Origin: an uncultured Bacilli bacterium
GTDB taxonomy: Bacteria; Bacillota_I; Bacilli_A; RF39; UBA660
Length of the DNA stretch: 10,669 nucleotides
Assembly: GCA_947628125.1 (NCBI GenBank)
Contig: CANQYR010000029.1
Coordinates: 1-10,669, forward strand
Direction: 5' to 3'
Shown here one piece after another: positions 4,798 to 10,669 of the stretch. The position numbers and the translations under genes are program-made. Under the pieces are notes generated by a model. It was not told the origin of the DNA and searched no databases. It worked only from the letters and a program-made list of their open reading frames with translations. Numbering within the stretch: position 1 is the first letter of the stretch; each line of letters opens with the position of its first letter.

Positions 4798-5715
4798 ATG
4801 ACATTTTCAACAAAACTAAAAGAAGAAATAGCCGCAAATAAAACATCTAATATTGTTATGGAAAGTGAACTAGCTTCTATCATTAGATATGACTCTACTA
4901 TAAAAGATGGAAAAATTACTTTTTCCTTTGAAAATGGGGCAATAGCAAGAAAAGTTTATAAAAGCTTAAAAGAAGTATTTCGCATTCCAATCAATATTAT
5001 TATTCGTAACCAAAAAAGACTAAGAGCTAAACAAATATATATTTTAGAGATTACTTCTAATACTGACTACATATTACATTACTTACATATTAATAAAAAT
5101 TTAGACGCGGAAAGCTTAATATCCGATAAAGAAGAAGTAATGGGCTTTTGCAGAGGCGCTTTTTTGGCATGTGGTTCAGTAAATGATCCTAGTACAAGTG
5201 GCTATCACTTAGAATTTGTTTTCCAAAAGAAAAAAGATGCTTTATTTTTAGATAAAGTCTTACATATGATCAAATTTAATAGCAAAGTCTTAAAAAGAGG
5301 AAATAGATATATGGTTTATTTAAAATCTAGCGAAGAAATATCCGACATGATTAGATTTTTTGAAGCCCCCAATAGCTTGTTTTACTTTGAAGACATAAGA
5401 ATTTATAGAGACCATAAAAACATGCTCAATAGACTTAATAACTGCGATTTAGCCAATCAAGAAAAAAGCCTTAAAACTGGCCAAGTCCAATTAGATCAAA
5501 TTAACTTTTTAAAAGAACACGACTTAATATCATTATTAGACGAAAAAACTTTATTGGTCATAGAAGCAAGATGTAAATACCCTGAGGCATCATTTCAAGA
5601 ACTAGCTGATATCATTACCAATGAAAGCAACTACAAAATTGGCAAATCAGGAGTTAACCATCACTTTATTAAAATAAAAAAGCTAATTGACTCTTACCAA
5701 AAATCAATTAACTAA
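4798..5715 (+). CDS. whiA: DNA-binding protein WhiA
   Basis: A 305-aa protein of usual WhiA length. It has the N-terminal LAGLIDADG-homing-endonuclease-like part with the family signature CRGAFLACGSVNDP (118-131) and SGYHLEF, the linker motif NRLNNC (211-216), and a C-terminal helix-turn-helix around SFQELADI...GKSGVNHH (265-289). In Streptomyces WhiA activates sporulation genes; in Bacillus it binds the chromosome and affects division and segregation. In most Bacillota it sits in a rapZ-yvcK(mgfK)-whiA cluster; here neither neighbour is present and whiA has its own promoter beside a phase-variable gene. AAAGGA precedes the ATG. The last 12 bases overlap the end of the convergent gene. Confidence 0.95.
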   Translation: MTFSTKLKEEIAANKTSNIVMESELASIIRYDSTIKDGKITFSFENGAIARKVYKSLKEVFRIPINIIIRNQKRLRAKQIYILEITSNTDYILHYLHINKNLDAESLISDKEEVMGFCRGAFLACGSVNDPSTSGYHLEFVFQKKKDALFLDKVLHMIKFNSKVLKRGNRYMVYLKSSEEISDMIRFFEAPNSLFYFEDIRIYRDHKNMLNRLNNCDLANQEKSLKTGQVQLDQINFLKEHDLISLLDEKTLLVIEARCKYPEASFQELADIITNESNYKIGKSGVNHHFIKIKKLIDSYQKSIN

Positions 5716-6141
5716 TTTTCTTTCATAAGCACTTAATATTAACCACTCATTATTAAAACTTGTTGTTAACTCATCTAACGGAATATTGATACTTTTATCA
5801 ATCAAATCATGAATTTTATAATAACTCTTAACTATTTCTAATAAATTTTTATCTTCTTCAAGAGAATAATCATGTGCATAAAAATTATCTTCACAAAACT
5901 TTAAAACATTTAAACACCTTTCTAAAGCTTTATAAACTAAATTTAACTCTTCAATATTTTCACTACTACGAAGCAAATTCTTTTTCAAAAAACAATACTT
6001 GCAAAATAAGATATCCAAAGTAGTCCTTCTTTTCATCTTCCCAATATTTTTGTAAAATTGATACTTAAATGCTTCAATAACTAAAGCCTCATCACTTTTA
6101 ATTAACTCATCTATATAATAAACTAAATTACTAATTTGCAT
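5704..6141 (-). CDS. Hypothetical protein, 145 aa
   Basis: I do not recognise a family. The sequence looks mostly helical, is rich in K, E, L and Y, and has four cysteines, two as CKYC (47-50) and the others at 76 and 83, possibly a redox pair or weak metal site. There is no signal peptide or membrane segment. GAAGGA sits upstream of ATG 6141 and a sigma-A promoter lies at 6165-6193, so it is likely expressed. It is convergent with whiA (12-bp overlap) and divergent from gerQ with about 100 bp between. Role unknown. Confidence 0.75.
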   Translation of the reverse strand: MQISNLVYYIDELIKSDEALVIEAFKYQFYKNIGKMKRRTTLDILFCKYCFLKKNLLRSSENIEELNLVYKALERCLNVLKFCEDNFYAHDYSLEEDKNLLEIVKSYYKIHDLIDKSINIPLDELTTSFNNEWLILSAYERKLVN

Positions 6142-6164
6142 AACTAATCCTTCTTTCCTTAGAT

Positions 6165-6193
6165 ATTTTAAAAATAAATATTAGAAAAGTCAA
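6165..6193 (-). promoter_or_regulatory. Promoter of the 145-aa gene
   Basis: On the minus strand TTGACT (6193-6188), 17 nt, TAAAAT (6170-6165). Predicted start near 6158, about 17 nt before the ATG. Confidence 0.6.
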
Positions 6194-6238
6194 ATCATAT
6201 TTTCCTTAATATTTAATAAGATATATGGAGGTGAAAAT

Positions 6239-6592
6239 ATGAACGGAAGTTTTTTTAGTAATCCTACATTTCCCCAAGCAATAAACCCAGATGGTAAGTC
6301 CTCGCCACCCCAAAACTATAGCACTATGCAAAACTTACCTTTAGAACAAAGCTTAATCGAAAATATATTAAGGCTAAATAGAGGTAAAAGAGCAAGAGCT
6401 TATTTTTCGTATCCAGACTCAAATGAATGGCGAGATAAAGTATATGTAGGCACTATCGAGCAAGCAGGACGCGATCATTTAATAATTAAAGGCGATGATG
6501 CGTGGTATTTACTTAGAATGATTTACTTAAACTACGTGGAATTTAATGACGCGATTGCCTATAACCCTGATTACTCCGATACTTTTGATTAA
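6239..6592 (+). CDS. gerQ: Spore coat protein GerQ-like
   Basis: A 117-aa protein whose C-terminal 75 residues follow GerQ closely: LEQSLIENILRLNRGK (35-50), a beta-type segment ending AGRDHLIIKG (77-86), then YLLRMIYLNYVEFND (90-104). The N-terminal 30 residues are Pro/Asn/Ser-rich and variable in the family. In B. subtilis GerQ is a coat protein crosslinked by the transglutaminase Tgl and needed to place the lytic enzyme CwlJ, hence for germination. Its presence suggests sporulation ability or ancestry, though no other spore gene is visible here. GGAGGTG at 6227-6233 precedes the ATG. It ends in a terminator and is transcribed alone. Confidence 0.88.
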   Translation: MNGSFFSNPTFPQAINPDGKSSPPQNYSTMQNLPLEQSLIENILRLNRGKRARAYFSYPDSNEWRDKVYVGTIEQAGRDHLIIKGDDAWYLLRMIYLNYVEFNDAIAYNPDYSDTFD

Positions 6593-6614
6593 AAACTACT
6601 TTGGTAGTTTTTTT
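6591..6614 (+). terminator. gerQ terminator
   Basis: AAAAACTAC (6591-6599), TTTG loop, GTAGTTTTT (6604-6612), then TT. A perfect 9-bp stem overlapping the last two bases of the stop codon. A-runs and T-runs on both sides may let it work in both directions. Confidence 0.85.
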
Positions 6615-6639
6615 ACTTCTAAAATCAACTTAAGAAGTA

Positions 6640-6645
6640 TATAAT
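6640..6645 (+). promoter_or_regulatory. -10 element 6 bp before the GH3 start codon
   Basis: Consensus TATAAT ends 6 bp before ATG 6652, so the predicted start is at or next to the ATG. No Shine-Dalgarno is visible at normal spacing (AAGAAG at 6632-6637 is too far). The -35 region (TTCTAA at 17 bp) is poor. Together this suggests a leaderless transcript. Confidence 0.4.
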
Positions 6646-6651
6646 GGTAAT

Positions 6652-7989
6652 ATGATAACGATTAGAAAAAAATTTTTGATTAGCTGTAGTTTCATTTTGG
6701 CTTTTGTAATTCTCTTTCTAGTAGGAATTTTTAAAGAGCCCGTAGATGAACATGAACTTAAAGGGACAGTAGTTGACATCGCTAATGATGCCGTTGTTGT
6801 TCAAGACGATAACAAGACATTGTATACTTTTAAAGTAGATGATATCAATATAGAAGTTGGTTCCTTAATTCAAATAGTTTACACTGGCTTACTTAAAGAT
6901 GATTCTTGCTTAGATGATTGTTTTATTAAAGAATACTCCATTTTAAGCGCCGTAAATAAAAACGAAGAGTTATTTTCTAACTACCTAGCCTTAGCTCAAA
7001 AAAAATTAGAAACAATGAGTCTAAGTGAAAAAATAAACCAAGTGTTACTAGTAAGATATCCTGATAAAGAATTAGATGATGCTTTAAAAAAACAATTTGG
7101 CGGCTTCATCTTCTTTGAAAAAGACTTTAAAGGCAAAAGCAAAGATCAAGTTATTAACATGCTAAAAAACGTAAACAAACAGGTAAGCATTCCTTTATTA
7201 ACCGCGGTTGATGAAGAAGGCGGAAGCGTTGTTCGAATAAGTAGCAACCCTAATTTAAGAAAAACGCCTTTCAAAAGTTCTAAAGAATTATATGCCGAAG
7301 GAAAAATGACGGCCATTAAAGATGATACCAAAGAAAAAAGTAAACTCTTATATGATCTTGGCATCAGCTTAAATTTAGCGCCCGTTGTTGACATCGCTAC
7401 AAATGAAGAAGATTATATGTACGACCGCTCGATTGGTCTATCAAAAGAACTAACGGCAGAATTTGCAAAAACGGTCATAGAAGCAAGCAAAGCGTCAGGC
7501 GTTTCTTATACCCTAAAACACTTCCCTGGTTATGGCAATAATAAAGACACCCATAACGAAGAAAGTTTAGATGAGCGAAGCTTAAGTCAAATTATGGATA
7601 ACGATATCTATCCTTTTGAAGTAGGAATAGAAGCTAAAGCGGAAGCCGTACTAATAAGCCATAATATCATTAAAAATATTGACCCTAATAATCCAGCTTC
7701 TTTGTCAAAAAATGTAATCAATATTTTAAGAAACAACCTTAACTTTACAGGCGTCGTTATATCCGATAACTTAGATATGGGAAGTGTCAAAAATATTAGT
7801 AATGCCACAGTTAAAGCCTTAGAAGCCGGAATAGATTTAATAATCACAACTGATTATAAAGAAAGCATTAAAGATATAGAAGAAGCTTTAAAAGAAAACA
7901 ATTTAAGTGAAGATATTTTAGATGAACATGTAAGAAAAGTATTAGCCTGGAAATATTATAAAGGCTTAATAAATGATATGGAAAAGTAA
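6652..7989 (+). CDS. Membrane-anchored glycoside hydrolase family 3 (NagZ-like beta-N-acetylhexosaminidase)
   Basis: 445 aa. An N-terminal membrane anchor (about 8-26) is followed by a small beta-rich, OB-like segment (34-100), then a GH3 catalytic domain (about 105-435). Seen: substrate-binding AVDEEGGSVVR (185-195), KHFPGYG (289-295), the NagZ-type acid/base histidine in KDTH (H301), and the nucleophile aspartate in SDNLDMG (D372). Both catalytic residues are present, so it should be active, probably on GlcNAc-containing muropeptides outside the cell. There is no C-terminal second GH3 domain, as is normal for NagZ. The added membrane and OB-like N-terminus is not part of the basic NagZ. The chosen ATG keeps the whole anchor. 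No terminator separates it clearly from the LemA-family gene. Confidence 0.88.
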   Translation: MITIRKKFLISCSFILAFVILFLVGIFKEPVDEHELKGTVVDIANDAVVVQDDNKTLYTFKVDDINIEVGSLIQIVYTGLLKDDSCLDDCFIKEYSILSAVNKNEELFSNYLALAQKKLETMSLSEKINQVLLVRYPDKELDDALKKQFGGFIFFEKDFKGKSKDQVINMLKNVNKQVSIPLLTAVDEEGGSVVRISSNPNLRKTPFKSSKELYAEGKMTAIKDDTKEKSKLLYDLGISLNLAPVVDIATNEEDYMYDRSIGLSKELTAEFAKTVIEASKASGVSYTLKHFPGYGNNKDTHNEESLDERSLSQIMDNDIYPFEVGIEAKAEAVLISHNIIKNIDPNNPASLSKNVINILRNNLNFTGVVISDNLDMGSVKNISNATVKALEAGIDLIITTDYKESIKDIEEALKENNLSEDILDEHVRKVLAWKYYKGLINDMEK

Positions 7990-7996
7990 ACGATAA

Positions 7997-8025
7997 TTTA
8001 CATCCATAAATTAAAATGTTATAAT
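7997..8025 (+). promoter_or_regulatory. Promoter of the LemA-family gene
   Basis: TTTACA (7997-8002), 17 nt, TATAAT (8020-8025) with TGT extended -10, near consensus. The predicted start about 8032 leaves a leader of about 16 nt carrying AGAGGG. Confidence 0.7.
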
Positions 8026-8047
8026 ACTTTTAGAATAGAGGGATGTA

Positions 8048-8593
8048 ATGCAAACGTTTGGTCTTATATTAATCTTTTTAGCTATTTTTCTTTTAATAGT
8101 TATCTATTATATTATTGTCTATAATAAAATTCAAAGTTATAAAACAAAAATTGATCATGTAGAAGGAATTATTGATGAAACATTAAGAGCTAAATATGAT
8201 CATATAATTAAAATAGAAGATTGTATTTTAAAAAATTTAAAAGAAAAAAAAGCATACCTCAAAGAGCTACGCGATTTAAAAAAAGAAAAAATAAGTAATT
8301 TTGAATTGAACCGTAAACTAACAGAGGCGGAAGGAATTGTCGAAAATTTATATCATGATAATGATAATTTAAAAGATAATGATGCCATATTAAAAGTTTT
8401 TGAAGAACAGAAACTTACCAATGAAAAATTAATGGCTGGGATATTATATTATAATAAACATACATCATCATTAAATAATTACATTCGCAAATTTCCTAAT
8501 AACATCATTGCCAAAATCCACCACGTTAAAGTTAAACCTTATTTTGATGGCAAAGATATGACTGATAATGATATTGAAGATTTTAAACTATAA
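8048..8593 (+). CDS. LemA family protein
   Basis: 181 aa with an N-terminal membrane segment (about 4-25), then a long charged helical region (27-130), and the LemA-like end YYNKHTSSLNNYIRKFPNNI (134-153), matching the family YN..V..YN..I..FP pattern, followed by a short tail. LemA proteins are membrane-anchored four-helix bundles facing outward or into the periplasm with no settled biochemical role; some work with peptidases such as HtpX, which is absent here. AGAGGG lies 7 nt before the ATG. It abuts the convergent ung gene directly (last base 8593, ung end 8594). Confidence 0.8.
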   Translation: MQTFGLILIFLAIFLLIVIYYIIVYNKIQSYKTKIDHVEGIIDETLRAKYDHIIKIEDCILKNLKEKKAYLKELRDLKKEKISNFELNRKLTEAEGIVENLYHDNDNLKDNDAILKVFEEQKLTNEKLMAGILYYNKHTSSLNNYIRKFPNNIIAKIHHVKVKPYFDGKDMTDNDIEDFKL

Positions 8594-9259
8594 CTAATCG
8601 ATGCGGCCCCAGTTAATTGGGCTTTGACCTGTCTTAATTAAAAAATCGTTCGTTTTAGAAAAAGGTTTGCTGCCAAAAAAACCATAACGCGCGGAAAAAG
8701 GCGAAGGATGCGGGCTTTTAATAATTAGATGTTTAGGATTGGTTATTAACTTTTCTTTTTCTTTAGCAAAGTTTCCCCATAGAATAAAAACTATGGGCTT
8801 TTCTTTTTCATTTAAAAGCCGAATAACATAATCGGTAAATAATTCCCAACCTAAATGGCGATGGGAAGCAGGAGTATCTTTAACAACGGTTAAAACCGCA
8901 TTTAAAAGTAAGACTCCTTCTTTAGCCCAGCTTGTTAAGTCCCCATCACTTTTAATGGGAATATTTAAGTCATCATATAATTCTTTATATATGTTTTGCA
9001 GCGAAGGCGGAACTTTGACATTTTTTTGAACGGAGAAAGATAGACCATGAGCCTCACCTATTCCATGATAAGGATCTTGACCCACGATAACGACTTTAAC
9101 ATTACTATAAGGCGTTAATTTAAGAGCTCTAAAAATCGCATCCTTAGGTGGAAAAACAGTTTTGGTTTCATATTCTTTATTAACAATAGCCATAAATTTT
9201 TTAAACCCACTGCTTTGCCAAATTATTTTTAATTTTTCATCCCAATCATTACCAATCAT
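8594..9259 (-). CDS. ung: Uracil-DNA glycosylase, family 1
   Basis: 221 aa, normal length. It removes uracil from DNA to start base-excision repair. Motifs: water-activating GQDPYHG (60-66, Asp62), HGLSFSV (71-77), LLLN with the uracil-contacting Asn120, and the DNA-intercalation loop HPSPFSA (184-190, His184). All key residues are present. AAAGGAG precedes ATG 9259. It follows rlmH by 14 nt on the same strand, so it is likely the last gene of the M23-walJ-rlmH-ung transcript. It ends against the convergent LemA-family gene, and no clear terminator is visible between them. Confidence 0.97.
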   Translation of the reverse strand: MIGNDWDEKLKIIWQSSGFKKFMAIVNKEYETKTVFPPKDAIFRALKLTPYSNVKVVIVGQDPYHGIGEAHGLSFSVQKNVKVPPSLQNIYKELYDDLNIPIKSDGDLTSWAKEGVLLLNAVLTVVKDTPASHRHLGWELFTDYVIRLLNEKEKPIVFILWGNFAKEKEKLITNPKHLIIKSPHPSPFSARYGFFGSKPFSKTNDFLIKTGQSPINWGRID

Positions 9260-9273
9260 ATTTTATTACTCCT

Positions 9274-9711
9274 TTATTTGTGATATGTTTCATTATTATT
9301 AATTTTAAAAGCCCGGTATATTTGCTCTAAAAGAAGACCACGAAATAAGCCATGGGGAAAAGTCATATCAGAAAAAGATATTTTTTGCTGACACATTTTT
9401 TTAATATCTTCTGGTAAGCCTAGGGAGCTACCAATGATAAAAGTAATCGTACTATAGCTTATAAATGATTTGTCTATTAAACGCGCAAATTCTTTACTAC
9501 TTTGTTTTTGACCATTAATATCTAAACAGATAAGAAGATCTTTGCCATTTATATATTTTTGCAAGGACTTACCTTCTTCTTGTAAATTATTTTCATCTTT
9601 TACTTCAATAATTTGCAGAGGATGATATTTAGATATTCTTTTTTGATAATCCGCGACTAAAGACTTTAAGTAGTCTTCTTTTAATTTACCCACGCACAAG
9701 ATTTTGATCAT
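9274..9711 (-). CDS. rlmH: 23S rRNA (pseudouridine-1915-N3)-methyltransferase RlmH
   Basis: 145 aa, a little shorter than the usual 155-160. SPOUT-fold methyltransferase that methylates pseudouridine 1915 in helix 69 of 23S rRNA using S-adenosylmethionine. The knot motifs IIGSSLGL (92-99) and FPHGLFRGLLLEQIYRAFKI (118-137) and the typical C-terminal YHK are intact, so the shortening is in outer loops. GAAGGTG precedes ATG 9711. Its first 26 bases overlap the end of walJ, pointing to translational coupling. The walJ-rlmH order is common in Bacillota. Confidence 0.95.
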   Translation of the reverse strand: MIKILCVGKLKEDYLKSLVADYQKRISKYHPLQIIEVKDENNLQEEGKSLQKYINGKDLLICLDINGQKQSSKEFARLIDKSFISYSTITFIIGSSLGLPEDIKKMCQQKISFSDMTFPHGLFRGLLLEQIYRAFKINNNETYHK

Positions 9712-10468
9712 CGCACACCTTCGTTATAACATTTTGTTTAGCACAGATAATGTTATTAAATTCTATTTCATATTCTTTTAATGTTTCATATAAGGTTTCT
9801 AAGGCTTTTTCTTCAGTATTATTTTCTTTAGATAAGTGCATTAAAACAATTTTTTTAGTATCTTGACCAATTAGTTTGGTTAAGTAAAAACTACTGTCTT
9901 TATTAGATAAATGCCCTAGTGTTCCGACTATTCTTTCTTTTAACCATTTAGGATAACTTCCATTTAAAAGCATTTCAATGTCATGATTACTTTCAAATAA
10001 ATAATAGTCACAATTTTTTAATAAGGAAAAATATTTTTGATTTAAATAGCCAGTGTCAGTTAAATAGACTAATTTTTCCAATCCAACTTTAACAAGAAAA
10101 TTACGAGAGTCTGTAACATCATGACTAGTTTTTATTGATCTAATGCTTATATCCCCAACATTTAAAGATTCATCATAGAAAACTACATTGTCATAATTTT
10201 GCAAAAAGTCTAGATCAGCATATTGCAATTTTGTTACATAAACAAGCGGATGAAACTGGTTTAGAAAAACCTTTAAGGCACTTACATGGTCTTTATGAGT
10301 GTGGCTTATTATAATAGCTTCTATTTCGCTAGCTGAAACATTTATTTCGCTTAATTTTTCTTTAATATATTTGGTATTTTTACCTAAGTCAATTAATATT
10401 TTATGTTCTTTGGAAGAAATAAAGGTTGAATTACCTTCACTTCCACTTGCTAAGACAACCGTTTTCAT
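9686..10468 (-). CDS. walJ: WalJ/YycJ metallo-beta-lactamase-fold exonuclease
   Basis: About 260 aa. Metal-binding HTHKDH (56-61 from the chosen start), then SHD (His116), LTDTG (Asp138) and GHLSN (His186) give the two-metal MBL centre. The YycJ family acts as a 5' exonuclease linked to mismatch repair and is part of the walRK locus in many Bacillota. An in-frame ATG 15 bases further upstream has no ribosome site. ATG 10468 has GGAG at 9 nt and overlaps the TGA of the upstream M23 gene as ATGA, so I chose 10468. The 3' end overlaps rlmH by 26 bases. Confidence 0.92.
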   Translation of the reverse strand: MKTVVLASGSEGNSTFISSKEHKILIDLGKNTKYIKEKLSEINVSASEIEAIIISHTHKDHVSALKVFLNQFHPLVYVTKLQYADLDFLQNYDNVVFYDESLNVGDISIRSIKTSHDVTDSRNFLVKVGLEKLVYLTDTGYLNQKYFSLLKNCDYYLFESNHDIEMLLNGSYPKWLKERIVGTLGHLSNKDSSFYLTKLIGQDTKKIVLMHLSKENNTEEKALETLYETLKEYEIEFNNIICAKQNVITKVCDDQNLVRG

Positions 10469-10669
10469 CGATACAAACTCCATGGGTTATAAGGGTTACC
10501 ACGTCCTAACGGATCGCCTTTATATAAGCCAAAATGTAAGTGCGTACCAGTTGATGAACCACTGCTGCCCATGGCACCTATTACTTGACCACGTTTTACT
10601 TTGGCACCAACAGAGACATTAACACTAGATAAATGGGCATAGATAATGTAATAGTTATTACCATGATTT
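10465..10669 (-). CDS. M23 family peptidoglycan endopeptidase, C-terminal fragment
   Basis: The window edge cuts off the 5' part; 68 codons remain. They hold the end of a LytM/peptidase M23 domain: HGNNYYIIYAHLSS (His and YAHLS), GAKVKRGQVIG, then GSSGSSTGTHLHFGLY with the HxH zinc ligand pair, and the usual NPYNPW close. Such enzymes cut stem-peptide crosslinks outside the cell. The TGA stop overlaps the walJ ATG, so the two are co-translated. The first zinc ligand motif would lie outside the window, so activity cannot be judged. Confidence 0.93.
   Translation of the reverse strand, partial: NHGNNYYIIYAHLSSVNVSVGAKVKRGQVIGAMGSSGSSTGTHLHFGLYKGDPLGRGNPYNPWSLYR

Noticed and set aside
6194..6222. 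Sigma-E-like promoter for gerQ (ATCATATT, 13 nt, AATAAGAT)
   Set aside because: The -35 match is good, but the predicted start would fall inside the GGAGG ribosome site, and the -10 matches only partly. Not called.
7146..7394. Minus-strand open frame inside the GH3 gene
   Set aside because: It is opposite a well-supported catalytic domain and has no recognisable motif of its own; a frame shadow.
10469..10483. Upstream in-frame ATG as the walJ start
   Set aside because: It has no ribosome site; the downstream ATG has GGAG and a 4-base ATGA overlap with the preceding gene.
10299..10622. Plus-strand open frame over walJ and the M23 gene
   Set aside because: It lies opposite two genes with clear active-site motifs; a frame shadow.

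Overview
The window comes from a low-GC, AT-rich Gram-positive bacterium. The gene set (whiA, gerQ, walJ-rlmH, ung, a LemA-family protein, a GH3 NagZ-like enzyme) and the Shine-Dalgarno leaders fit the Bacillota. The style of the two large surface proteins resembles uncultured gut Bacilli related to Erysipelotrichia or RF39-type lineages; that placement is inference. TGA looks like a stop codon, because the M23 peptidase ends in a TGA that overlaps the walJ start.

Left part (about 1-4790), accessory: two paralogous membrane-anchored extracellular proteins of 469 and 467 aa, both on the minus strand, flank a dinD-like gene. Both paralogs have the same promoter layout: TTGACA, 2 nt, a run of exactly ten G, then TAGTATGTTATAAG. 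The homopolymer lies in the -35/-10 spacer, which is the architecture of known slip-strand phase-variable promoters. At G10 the spacer to the best -10 is 20 bp, so these copies are predicted weak or OFF. The proteins share nearly identical N-termini and differ most in a roughly 30-residue patch near the C-terminus.

The 577-base stretch 2709-3285 has no intact gene. On the plus strand it holds two short promoter-hairpin-terminator cassettes that look like tiny RNAs (about 65 and 45 nt). On the minus strand it holds a promoter for dinD with a long leader containing a frameshifted small ORF and an AT-only attenuator-like hairpin. A 49-bp copy of that dinD promoter also lies at 219-267, right at the end of the first surface-protein gene.

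Right part (about 4798-10669), core: whiA diverges from the second surface-protein gene. Next come an unrecognised 145-aa gene on the minus strand, gerQ, a membrane-anchored GH3 enzyme and a LemA-family protein on the plus strand. A minus-strand cluster then follows: M23 peptidase (cut by the window edge), walJ, rlmH, ung. Its first three genes overlap, and ung follows rlmH by 14 nt. No tRNA, rRNA, CRISPR array or intact insertion sequence was seen.
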